Below, piece by piece: positions 26,876-35,018 of a DNA stretch of 64,000 nt (within the stretch, counting starts at the first letter, position 1; every line of letters begins with the position of its first letter). Source of the stretch: Sutcliffiella horikoshii (GTDB lineage Bacteria > Bacillota > Bacilli > Bacillales > Bacillaceae_I); contig NZ_CP020880.1 in the NCBI RefSeq assembly GCF_002157855.1, forward strand, positions 3,720,001-3,784,000. Direction: 5' to 3'. The position numbers were made by a program, and so were the translations under genes. The notes under the pieces are model-generated. The model was not told where the DNA came from, did not search any database, and was given only the letters and a program-made list of their open reading frames with translations.

Positions 26876-28642
26876 TCAGCCATTGGTAAACTGACTCATT
26901 AGTTGCATTGATTGTTGATTTGATTGTCCAATTGCCTTTTCCATTGCGGTAAATTGGCGCCAGTAGCGGTCTTCCACAGTTTGCATGCGGCGTTCGAATG
27001 CGGAAATTCGTTGATCAACGTTTAGTAGTTCACGGCCGATGGTAAATTGTTGAGCAGTACGGGTTGCATTTCCAGCGCGTGCTTCAATTCCAGAAATGGT
27101 GGATTCTGCTGCATCACGTAACTTGCGGGCTATCCCGAGTCCTGTATCGTTTTCACCATTCGAAGTGAACATCTGCATCACTGAATTAGGATCGTTAGCA
27201 ATTGCCGATCTCAGCTTATCTTCATCAATAATAAGTTTTCCTTTATCACGATAATTCGAACTTGTTGTTATCCCGAGCTGCGCGAGCTGATTATATTGCC
27301 CAGTTAAGCCTGAAACGGACTCATACAAAGCGGATCTCATTTTTCCTAATCCCGAAGTCAAGATGGAGTCATTTCGAAGCAATCCGCTTCTAGCCTTCTC
27401 TTCCCATTGTTCAACTTGCTTTTCCGACAAGGATTCCTTTTCTTCATCGGAAAGTGGTTTATAGTCGCGATAAACAGGTTCACCTGTCTTCGCATTAAGT
27501 TTTTCAATTAATTCGTTGTATTTGGTAATGTAATTTTTCACTGCATCAAACGTTTGGTCCGTGTCATTTGCAACATTGATAACGGCAGATTGACCAGGCA
27601 TATCTTCTTTCAAGGTGAAAGTAACGCCATTAATGGAAAATGTATTAGAATTCCGCTCCGTTACAACTCCGTTTATGGTTACTGTTGCCGGTGTACCCCC
27701 AGTTTCGATAGCTTGATCTAGGTTCATGACACCTGTTAAAAAATCACCTTGGAATTCAATTTCCTTTCCTGTATCTGAGGGATTAAAGGAACCTGCTTCC
27801 CTTTTCGCAAGAACCAGTCCACCTTTAAATTCATCATAAAAAGCAGTAAGGCCAAGGTCAGAGTTGTTGATTTCTTTTATAATATCATCCATTGATTGAT
27901 CGCCGTTAAAGGAGAACGTTTGCGGTACCGCTTGACCTGCCTGGTTATAAGTCGTAATCTCAAAATCAAAATCAAATGCAGAAACATTTATCGGCTCTAC
28001 TGTTACATTCTCCGTAAAGGCAGACCCAAAAGTAAATTCCCCTGTCTCTTCGTTTAGAAAGACTTGGTTTCCGACAATGTCATCTTCCGAGCTGGTAATG
28101 ACCTCAAAATCAACCAGCGTCGTTCCATCTTCCCTTCTTACCGTAATGGAATCTAAACTGTTTCCATCCACTTTCCCGCCTAAAGTAAAGGTGGACTCCC
28201 CATTAGCTACAGCAGCATCCGATACCGTTTTCGTTTGAAAGTCCCCAAACTTATCTCGTTGCTCCCATAAACTAGTAGTCGTATCTAATTTTGTGGTACC
28301 ATCCTTCATAGCCGATGTAGTAGAGGAATTGGTAGCCACTTTTGCAATCTGCACATCCGAAAGCGTATACGAAACGTTGGAAGCCGAGGAGCTTGCAGTA
28401 GCTGAAACTTTATCGTTTGTAGAAGTGACAGTCTTCTGTGAATAAGTTTTCTGCAACGTCATATCAAAAGAAAGATTACGAAAATCATTCAACAATCTAT
28501 TCGTTTCGCGGTAATCATCCCGCTTCCACTCCAACAGTTGTTTCTGTTGTGTCAATTTGTTCATTGGCATACGCTGGGCCTTCATCAAATCACTAACCAT
28601 TTGATTTATATCCAACCCACTTTGAAATCCAGTTAAGCGCAT
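26876..28642 (-). CDS. fliD: Flagellar filament cap FliD
   Basis: Hook-associated protein 2, the filament cap that folds incoming flagellin, 588 residues, longer than B. subtilis FliD (498) because of a larger middle domain. N-terminal FliD_N (MRLTGFQSGLDINQMVSDLMKAQRMPMNKL) and C-terminal FliD_C (about 355-585) are complete. I chose ATG 28642, preceded by GGTGGTGAAGG, over an in-frame GTG four codons earlier. Second gene of the flaG-fliD-fliS-fliT operon. Confidence 0.96.
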   Translation of the reverse strand: MRLTGFQSGLDINQMVSDLMKAQRMPMNKLTQQKQLLEWKRDDYRETNRLLNDFRNLSFDMTLQKTYSQKTVTSTNDKVSATASSSASNVSYTLSDVQIAKVATNSSTTSAMKDGTTKLDTTTSLWEQRDKFGDFQTKTVSDAAVANGESTFTLGGKVDGNSLDSITVRREDGTTLVDFEVITSSEDDIVGNQVFLNEETGEFTFGSAFTENVTVEPINVSAFDFDFEITTYNQAGQAVPQTFSFNGDQSMDDIIKEINNSDLGLTAFYDEFKGGLVLAKREAGSFNPSDTGKEIEFQGDFLTGVMNLDQAIETGGTPATVTINGVVTERNSNTFSINGVTFTLKEDMPGQSAVINVANDTDQTFDAVKNYITKYNELIEKLNAKTGEPVYRDYKPLSDEEKESLSEKQVEQWEEKARSGLLRNDSILTSGLGKMRSALYESVSGLTGQYNQLAQLGITTSSNYRDKGKLIIDEDKLRSAIANDPNSVMQMFTSNGENDTGLGIARKLRDAAESTISGIEARAGNATRTAQQFTIGRELLNVDQRISAFERRMQTVEDRYWRQFTAMEKAIGQSNQQSMQLMSQFTNG

Positions 28643-28654
28643 ATCCTTCACCAC

Positions 28655-29002
28655 CTAAATCTTTTTATCAACAAACAACCCCATATACTCGGTCATCGCC
28701 GCATACATATCTAAAAACTTCTTGGAAGGAATCTCCCGTATAACCTCATCAGTGGCAACATCCACCACCGTCACATAATACTCATTCAACTCATCATGCA
28801 ACTCAAACCTTACAGACACATTCATCGGCTTCATAAAATCATTCATGCCGTCGACAATCGTCTCCATCTGCTTTCTACTCTGTTCCGGATGAGCCTGCTT
28901 TGTTTCCTTAATTGATACATCTACTTTAGTTGAAACTGTACCTTGAGCTTGCGTTCTAGTTGTGGGATCTATGCTGCCGCCTCCAATTGGCGAAATGTAC
29001 AT
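28655..29002 (-). CDS. flaG: FlaG family flagellar protein (YvyC)
   Basis: Protein of 115 residues with a polar N-terminus (MYISPIGGGSIDPTTRTQ) and the FlaG domain at about 45-112 (VSVRFELHDELNEYYVTVVDVATDEVIREIPSKKFLDMYAAM). Linked to filament length in other bacteria. The ATG at 29002 follows GGGAGGGG. First gene of the fliD operon; a SigD-like promoter lies 36 bp upstream. Confidence 0.93.
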   Translation of the reverse strand: MYISPIGGGSIDPTTRTQAQGTVSTKVDVSIKETKQAHPEQSRKQMETIVDGMNDFMKPMNVSVRFELHDELNEYYVTVVDVATDEVIREIPSKKFLDMYAAMTEYMGLFVDKKI

Positions 29003-29037
29003 ACGGGTCCCCTCCCGAAATGTTTATTCTAGTAGTA

Positions 29038-29063
29038 ATATCGGTTGAAAGCTTCAAAGTTAA
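29038..29063 (-). promoter_or_regulatory. SigD-like promoter of flaG-fliD-fliS-fliT
   Basis: TTAA-N14-ACCGATAT on the minus strand, close to the SigD consensus TAAA-N15-GCCGATAT. The -10 is strong, the -35 less so. It overlaps the 3' end of the adjacent pseudogene. Confidence 0.6.
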
Positions 29064-30674
29064 AGTAGAGCATTAAATTTATTCTTGATACCATCAAATC
29101 CTACACCTTTAAAATCCTCGGGGAAAATAGGTAAGAAGATATATCCATCTAGGTTTTGATAAAATGCAATCTTTCGGTTTGCTTTTTCTCGGTAACCCTT
29201 ATATTTATTGCTATGGTATAATCCGAAGTATTCAATAATATAGGTGTCACCTTGAAAATCTATAATCCAGTCTGGAAAGTAACGTTCTTCCGTACTAGGG
29301 TTTACGAACTTAATTTTCTCTCTTTTTATTTGTGCATCATGCAACCATTCACACAGGAAATTATGAATCTGCAACTCTTCCACGGAATCACATAGTTGTC
29401 CATCCAATCCCATTAAAAGATTAAACTCTTCCGGCAAAAAAGAATGTTCAAGAAAAGCTTCCAGAAACTATAAATAGAATTTACTGTCATAGTGTCGATC
29501 TACTATGCTGATGAATCTCGGAAAGACTTTACTGAAATAAGATTTTGAAAGTTTTGGAAGGTCCTCACGAGAAATATTTCTTTTCAAACAAAAGTTCCTT
29601 AGAGCCTTCACTCTATTTTCCTTGCTGTACCAATAACGATTTGGTACTCGTTAAAATTCTGTAACATCAAATTTTCCTGGGTAGAGTTTGTTAACTAGTT
29701 CTATGGGAGAAGCGTTATATTCTTGGATGAGGCCGTACAAACCTTGTTCTTGGAAGAAGGTTTTAGTGAAGTGTTTTGGAATTTCGTGAAGTTGAATATT
29801 ATGTTTTTTTAACAATAAATCAATTGTTCTTCTAACAATATTAATATCTTTCCAATATCCATTAGGCTTAGTAAATTCTTCTTTTTTAAAATCTGCAGGT
29901 AAAAGTGAAATCAATAACTTTGCAGAAGAGCCTTTATATTTTTTCAACAGCGTGAAAATCCATATCTGTATAGCATTTCTTGCGTAACTTGTGAGGGGAT
30001 GTTCTTGAAGTTTATATTTTCTTGACCTATCATTTCCAAAATTCTTTCTCTAGTATTAATGGGATTATCCCAAAATCTCTGAGGAACGCTATCAAAATCA
30101 AAAACTTTAAATTCTCCTGGATATAATGCGTTCATCAACCGAAATGGTGAATCACCATATCGCTTTAATGGATTCGAAAATCCCCATTCTATTAGCAAAT
30201 TAACTTTTGCAATTTGCGGGATATCTTCTTTAGTATATCCATATTTAATTAAACACTTTTCAAAAAAACTCTTTATATTTTTATATCGGACCAATAGTCC
30301 CTTGAAACTCTTTGAAAATCTGTTTCTTCATATCATCCTTCGTAAACGAACTTTATCAATTTAGGAAACGAGCGATAATGATTTAAAAGACCATATAATT
30401 TATTCTCTTTTATCATTTTGCTAGATACCATAGGAATTTCATTATGCGTTAATCCAAGCTTGGATTCCAACACATATCTGAGCAATATAATGATGTTGCT
30501 GTCCTCATCTAATAAACCCTTTGGTAAAGCTTTTCGTTTCCCGTCAATTACTTGGCAATAATGTTTTATTATATCTTTTTCTATTATTACTTCCATTGGC
30601 ATTGAGCGAAAAATATTTAGCTCATCATGCAAAAACAAAACCCCCTTACTTACATTATACCCCATAAAGAACAT
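29060..30674 (-). pseudogene. Broken gene: ~60-aa repeats joined to a PD-(D/E)XK-like nuclease domain
   Basis: One ancestral reading frame now split by at least three stops (TGA after FVYEG; TAA after KFDVTEF at 29653-29651; TAG after SKFYL) and two single-base shifts: one A missing in an A-run near 30287, and one near 29950. Joined up, it encodes about four repeats of roughly 70 residues (YxxSPxxLxNxLYPGxF.xxEFxxxPxxYWxDxxxxRxxIxxLLxxxxIxxxEIP), which recall the DUF4046 repeats of Bacillus. They are followed by a C-terminal domain with E-x-ERYFPDWIIDF-x-YIIEYFGLY-x-K, an active-site pattern of PD-(D/E)XK nucleases. The start is unclear. It sits between flaG and the hag region, foreign to the flagellar cluster. 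Confidence 0.75.
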
Positions 30675-30735
30675 ACGTTCTAATTTTAATATATAAAAAA
30701 AGAGACCAAAAACAAATCCGGCCCCTTCAAAAAAA

Positions 30736-30935
30736 TCATAGCTTCACATCAATGGATTTCCCAAAATGAGCATGGGATACAACGGCAGGTTGAGTTACAC
30801 TACTGGATTGAATTAAATCCTTTATAGCGCTTCCCTGGTGCTCCGCATTTCCCATTCTTTTCTCAAAACAGAAATGGAAGTTTGGTACTGCACCTGACTT
30901 TGACTATGGGACATTAAAAGCATTGCGATTTCCAT
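30736..30935 (-). pseudogene. yjfB-like motility gene with a frameshift
   Basis: The ATG at 30935 follows AAAGGAGA and begins MEIAMLLMSHSQSQVQYQTSISVLRK, the YjfB-family opening. The frame is then lost. The next frame continues RMGNAEHQGSAIKDLIQSSSVTQ and ends FGKSIDVKL with TGA at 30738-30736, the family C-terminus. One base is missing near 30857. YjfB is a small SigD-regulon protein in B. subtilis. A sequencing error is possible. Confidence 0.7.
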
Positions 30936-30964
30936 TAAGGTCTCCTTTCGTAGCTATTTTTCAG

Positions 30965-30999
30965 AAAAAGAGACTCTAGCAAATCCAGAGTCTCTTTTG
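30965..30999 (-). terminator. Terminator resembling the hag terminator
   Basis: AAAAGAGACTCT / AGAGTCTCTTTT hairpin around GGATTTGCT, very similar to the hag terminator at 31444-31475. It follows the flagellin C-terminal remnant, as the real one follows hag. Confidence 0.8.
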
Positions 31000-31070
31000 G
31001 AAATGTTATTAACAAGTTGTAAAACTCCTTGTGGTTGTTGATTCGCTTGCTTTGTGACTATTTCTTTCAA
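31000..31070 (-). pseudogene. Remnant of a second flagellin gene (3' end)
   Basis: The minus strand encodes [16 protein letters not shown], nearly the flagellin C-terminus [15 protein letters not shown] found at the end of hag. About 33 of 39 bases (31014-31051) match the hag 3' end. It is followed by a hag-like terminator. No start or upstream flagellin part remains; the 95-residue gene upstream is unrelated. Confidence 0.7.
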
Positions 31071-31118
31071 TCTAGAATAGACTATATCTTTATCCTATTA
31101 AAACGTGGGTTTAATTGT

Positions 31119-31406
31119 TTAACTATTTTCTCTTAATATATTAAATTCCCTGATTATAGAATCTATTTGTTCAAAGTCAGTAGCATACATAACTTCATCA
31201 ATAAATTCTTCCATGCGTTCACTATCAGTATCCCGAGAATTGTTTTTATAGATAACCATAGCATATGCAGTAGCGGCTTTAATCTTATTGATCTCTGCCG
31301 ATATATTAAACAACCCCGCCTCTGCTAATTGAGCAGGATCACCCATACGCTCCACCTCACTACCAAATGCTCCTCGTATAAATAATTCGTATCTCATTCC
31401 GTTCAT
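31119..31406 (-). CDS. Small protein of unknown function between hag and the flagellin remnant
   Basis: Protein of 95 residues, starting MNGMRYELFIRGAFGSEVERMGDPAQLAEAGLFN. Charged and helical, no signal peptide or membrane segment. AGGTGA lies nine bases before the ATG at 31406. I do not recognise the family. It lies between two copies of the flagellin 3' end plus terminator, as though inserted or captured by recombination. Confidence 0.5.
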   Translation of the reverse strand: MNGMRYELFIRGAFGSEVERMGDPAQLAEAGLFNISAEINKIKAATAYAMVIYKNNSRDTDSERMEEFIDEVMYATDFEQIDSIIREFNILRENS

Positions 31407-31443
31407 TTCTTAGTTCACCTCACTTAATGTCAGACTAACTAAT

Positions 31444-31475
31444 AAAAGAGACCCTAGCAAAACTAGAGCCCCTTT
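31444..31475 (-). terminator. Terminator of hag
   Basis: GGGGCTCTAG / CTAGGGTCTCTTTT hairpin, about 15 bp after the hag stop. Confidence 0.8.
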
Positions 31476-31489
31476 CATATATATTAAAA

Positions 31490-33474
31490 TTAACGAAGAA
31501 GTTGTAGAACTCCCTGAGGCTGCTGATTCGCTTGAGCTAACATAGCTTGTGCCGCTTGAGAAAGAATAGAATTTTTTGTTTGATCCATCATTTCTTTCGC
31601 CATGTCAACGTCACGGATACGAGATTCCGCAGCTGTTAGGTTCTCGGAAGAAGTTCCTAGGTTGTTAATTGTGTGTTCTAAGCGATTTTGAACAGCACCT
31701 AGTTTTCCACGCTCAGAAGATACTTTAGAAATTGCATTGTCAATTACTTCAATAGACTTTGAAGCGGATTCTTTGTTGGAGACATTCAATGCAGCTTCAG
31801 ATTGCACATCATTTGTTCCGTTTGTAACAGAGTTAGATGTTGTGTAACCAGATTGTCCTGCATTACCTGTTAATCCTAGAGCAGATGAGCGCATATCGTT
31901 AATGTTTAATGACATACTTTGTCCAGTGTTTGCTCCAATTTGGAACTTGGTGTTGAAACCTGTACCCTGTGCTCCAGAACCAACAACCTGATCCACGTTT
32001 TCAACTGTTTCCGATCCAGTACTTCCAATAGCAGCTAAAGGTCCACCTGTACCATCAGTTAAAACGATGTCTTTACCTGTTTCAGAAATAAATTGAATTT
32101 CATTGTCTTTGGATAAAGACGCTGTGACTTTATCAGATACGCCGGCATTTTGTAAAGCAGCATTAAGGTCTTTAACTAAGTCCTCCATTGCTGCTTTCGC
32201 TACGTTAGCATCGGAATTACCAGTATCATAAGTTTTTCCTTCTTCCAACTTTACAGTAACAGCACTTTCACTACCTACAGCTACTTTGAAACTTGAATCC
32301 GCTGCTACAGTAGTTGCACTACTTAAAGCATTGGTTAATTGAATACCGTGGCGCTCCACTGTTGTTGGTGTTCCTTTAACTTCCGTACCTGTAGCTGATG
32401 CATCCGCAAATCCTAACATTACAGCAGCCTCATCATTGTCAGCTGTAATTGTAATACTGCTATTTGCACCTTCAGATTTCGCTTTAAAGCTTAAAGCTGT
32501 TCCATTATCAGTAATTTCAACTAGATCTGATAATTTAGTACCTCCTGAAGTTACATTACCTAATTGCTCAATTAGTTCTGCTTTAGTTACCGCAGTAGCA
32601 GGTGGTCCAGCCTGACTGAAGTCCTTGTCTAATACAGAAGTAATATCAAAAGTAGTACCGTCAACTTCAATTGTTGCACTTGTTAATGCTGCAGCATCTG
32701 CATTCCCTACAAATGTTGTAGCTCCAACTATTTCAGCGCTTGTTGCTTTAGTTATTTTGGCACTATCAGAAGAACCTACTCCACCATTTAGTAACTTTTG
32801 AGTATTAAACTCTGTTGTGTTACCGATACGGTTAACTTCAGAGGTTAATTGATTTAACTCATCTTGCATAGCTGTTCTATCAGAATCTGTTGCTGTACCA
32901 TTAGCAGATTGGTTTGCTAGTTCACGCATTCTTTGAAGAATATCGTGTGTTTCATTTAATGCTCCCTCAGCAGTCTGGATCATAGAAATCAAATTATGTT
33001 ATCGCAGTGGCTTTTTATCCTCTGCTTCTTTATGTTTCCATAAAGTTCAGGTCATATCTTCACCCCGGTAGGGTGCCCCGCGCTCGTGGGTGGGTTATCG
33101 GTACGGTTCCTCACCACCTGACCGTCACACCTTCCTAGCTATTGCTTTCCCGATTCACTAGGCTCGGCTCGGTATTGCCCACCATCCACTTTACAGCTGG
33201 TTTGGGGTTCCACCGAATTCACGGAGTTTTCATTTAAGCATTGCTGCTTAAAGCGGCATTTCTATTTACCGTCTTGTGCGTTACGAGAAGCTTGATCCAA
33301 TCCACGAACCTGCGCTCTCATTTTCTCAGAAATAGCAAGTCCAGCTGCATCGTCCCCAGCTTTGTTAATACGTAAACCTGAAGACAATTTTTCCATAGAC
33401 TTCATTTGCCCTGCAGTTGCAGAACCTAATTGACGGTGCGTATTCAACGCAGCGATATTATGATTAATTCTCAT
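31490..33474 (-). CDS. hag: Flagellin, split by a group I intron
   Basis: Main filament protein. Exon 1 is 33474-33268 (69 codons, [20 protein letters not shown] to RNAQDG) and exon 2 is 32989-31490 (499 codons, [21 protein letters not shown] to [10 protein letters not shown]). Spliced, they give a 568-residue flagellin with complete D0/D1 helices at both ends and a variable 300-residue centre. Without splicing, translation stops at TAG two codons into the intron. The mRNA leader carries a SigD promoter and a CsrA-type site. Neighbours csrA and fliW form the flagellin homeostasis circuit. Reading exon 2 as a gene of its own from TTG 32992 would give a protein lacking the N-terminal helix needed for assembly. 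Confidence 0.95.
32990..33267 (-). ncRNA. Group I self-splicing intron in hag (278 nt, ORF-less)
   Basis: The intron starts AAATAGAAATGCCGC right after GGT (Gly69) and ends ...TTTG, so it has the 5' U and terminal G of group I introns. P1: exon CGGU pairs with intron GCCG (nt 11-14), with U.G at the splice site. P10: intron AUAGAAAU (nt 3-10) pairs perfectly with exon 2 AUUUCUAU. P2: UUUAAGCA-GCAA-UGCUUAAA. Core elements: GAAUUCGGUGGAACCCC (P-like), GGCAAUACCGAGCC (Q-like), GGUCA with UGACC (P7), and GAAGAUAUGACC (S-like). P9 region: CUUUAUG-GAAA-CAUAAAG. No endonuclease ORF fits inside. Splice sites and protein frame agree. Confidence 0.93.
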
Positions 33475-33520
33475 TACATTTTTCCTCCTTGAGTTGTCGC
33501 CGATTTCACGTCCTTGTGTA
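33475..33520 (-). promoter_or_regulatory. CsrA-type regulatory hairpin in the hag leader
   Basis: The leader has ACAAGGACGT (33517-33508), one base from the CsrA consensus ACARGGAUGU. It is displayed in a loop closed by CCGATT / AATCGG. A second GGA site is the Shine-Dalgarno AAGGAGG itself at 33490-33481. Two GGA sites, one blocking the ribosome site, match the arrangement known for CsrA repression of hag in B. subtilis. Confidence 0.75.
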
Positions 33521-33587
33521 ATCGGTGTTGGATTTGCAGATAGGTCAAAAGTCGGCCGCCTTTTGATTCTATTTGCTTACATGTTTT

Positions 33588-33614
33588 ATATCGACCTGTC
33601 TCGACAACTGTTTA
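33588..33614 (-). promoter_or_regulatory. SigD promoter of hag
   Basis: TAAA-N15-GTCGATAT on the minus strand (33614-33588), one mismatch from the SigD consensus TAAA-N15-GCCGATAT, about 115 bp before the hag ATG. Confidence 0.9.
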
Positions 33615-33645
33615 TAGGGAGAGAGAGAATTTTTTACAAATATAA

Positions 33646-33873
33646 TTATTTTTTTAGTTGGTTGCTTAAAGCTTGCAGTAAATCAAGAGAGGAGTGGGAT
33701 GCTGCGTTGTTTTCCTCTTGAATGGAAAGGTAGATTTCTTTTCTATGTATCTCGATATGCTTTGGTGCTTGGATGCCAAGCTTCACCTGGTCGCCATTAA
33801 TACTCAGGACAGTGATTTCGATGTCATCGCCAATTTTAATTGCCTCGTCTTTCTTACGTGTTAGTACTAGCAT
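33646..33873 (-). CDS. csrA: Carbon storage regulator CsrA
   Basis: RNA-binding translational repressor, 75 residues, [25 protein letters not shown] being the family N-terminus; the conserved [16 protein letters not shown] is complete. It represses hag translation by binding the leader and is titrated by FliW. The ATG at 33873 follows GAGGAG; 15 bp after fliW. Confidence 0.97.
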   Translation of the reverse strand: MLVLTRKKDEAIKIGDDIEITVLSINGDQVKLGIQAPKHIEIHRKEIYLSIQEENNAASHSSLDLLQALSNQLKK

Positions 33874-33888
33874 GCGGTCTCCTCCTCT

Positions 33889-34326
33889 CTATTTTGCTAT
33901 CGCTTCCGGAAACAGATTATGCTTCGTCCGATATGGGCTGCCTGTCAGGATTACTTGTTTACCAAGCTTCTTTTTCGCGTTCACCACGACTGGTGCTTGC
34001 AGATTGGCAGTTGTTAGATGGAAAGGATCTGCCATCGTCAAAACTGTATAGACAGTTACATCTTCAGGGGAATCCAACTCAAGGGCATCCACCGCCTGAT
34101 TTTCTAGGTTAAAGTCATAATCAAGGAAGAATGCGAATGGGTTTGTTAACACAAAGCCGAGCTCAGGTGTCTGGACCGACTGCAAAATATAAAACGTTCC
34201 GTCCTCAGTGAAAGGGAAAATCGCGAACTTCTTCTCCTCCAAGAAACCTGGTAATCCATTCGGGAACTTTACCACTTCTTCTTCCTGCAACTCTATCAAT
34301 CCATGATACTTCGTTTCTATTTTCAT
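33889..34326 (-). CDS. fliW: Flagellar assembly factor FliW
   Basis: Protein of 145 residues (MKIETKYHGLIELQEEEVVKFPNGLPGFLEEKKFAIF). It binds either flagellin or CsrA; when flagellin leaves the cell, FliW sequesters CsrA and hag is translated. Full family length. Between yviE and csrA as in B. subtilis. Confidence 0.96.
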   Translation of the reverse strand: MKIETKYHGLIELQEEEVVKFPNGLPGFLEEKKFAIFPFTEDGTFYILQSVQTPELGFVLTNPFAFFLDYDFNLENQAVDALELDSPEDVTVYTVLTMADPFHLTTANLQAPVVVNAKKKLGKQVILTGSPYRTKHNLFPEAIAK

Positions 34327-34338
34327 CGTTTCACAACC

Positions 34339-34932
34339 TTATATTTTTTGTTCGTAGCCGCCTGTACCGACATGGCGCAGGTTCTCAAAATCTATCTCCA
34401 ATGACGGATGGTTGGCCAAGTTAACCTGTGCGGTACCTGGTGTGTACTCATGTACTAGCTTATTTATCTTTGCATCAATCACAGGCTTGTGGTTCTGCCA
34501 ATCAATATCTACTTTTCCAGGCTCATAATCAATTTTCACACTAAAGTGTGATGGAATCCAGCCGATATTGAATTCTTTTTGGGGACCCTCGCTGTTTCTC
34601 TTAGCCTGACGAGTGATGGCTCCACCACCATTTTCAATCCGCATCATTTCATTCCCGTCCTGTGCAACCCGCGCCAGACCTGCCAACCAGTCCTGACGTC
34701 CAAGCTGTGCCGCTTCCTCAATCCGCCTTCCAACACTCTTCAAATCCATATCCTCTCTCGCCTGCCTCTGATCTATCGTCAATCTCCCAGGTATCCGCCT
34801 CATCGTCAACTCCGCCTTAGGCTGCTCAATGCTCAACTCCGCTCCAGGCTGTTCGATTTGTTGTACAGGTTTCTGTATTTGCAGCTCTGTCTGCGCAAAT
34901 GTCGACTGCAACCTTATTTGGGGAAATAGCAT
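34339..34932 (-). CDS. yviE: YviE-like protein, DUF6470
   Basis: Protein of 197 residues starting MLFPQIRLQSTFAQTELQIQKP, the DUF6470 opening, with a Gln/Glu-rich N-terminal third and a C-terminal beta-rich part (GWIPSHFSVKIDYEPGKVDIDW). Function unknown; conserved in flagellar operons of Bacilli between flgL and fliW. ATG at 34932. Confidence 0.88.
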   Translation of the reverse strand: MLFPQIRLQSTFAQTELQIQKPVQQIEQPGAELSIEQPKAELTMRRIPGRLTIDQRQAREDMDLKSVGRRIEEAAQLGRQDWLAGLARVAQDGNEMMRIENGGGAITRQAKRNSEGPQKEFNIGWIPSHFSVKIDYEPGKVDIDWQNHKPVIDAKINKLVHEYTPGTAQVNLANHPSLEIDFENLRHVGTGGYEQKI

Positions 34933-35018
34933 GTATCCTCCAGCTCCTTAATTCCAAAATAAAAACTGCCCCAGAAACAACTGCCATCAAACAGCTCCCT
35001 CCAAGACAGTTCCTCACC

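Noticed and set aside
29060-29437. Intact small nuclease gene starting MPEEFNLLMGLDG
   Set aside because: The same frame continues upstream through a stop into the repeats, and there is no ribosome binding site before this ATG; it is the 3' part of a pseudogene.
31490-32992. Exon 2 of hag as an independent flagellin gene starting at TTG 32992
   Set aside because: It lacks the N-terminal D0 helix, has no ribosome binding site, and the TTG is created by the last bases of the intron.
33262-33474. 70-residue truncated flagellin as a pseudogene fragment
   Set aside because: The stop lies inside a recognisable group I intron; both exons are intact and in frame after removal.
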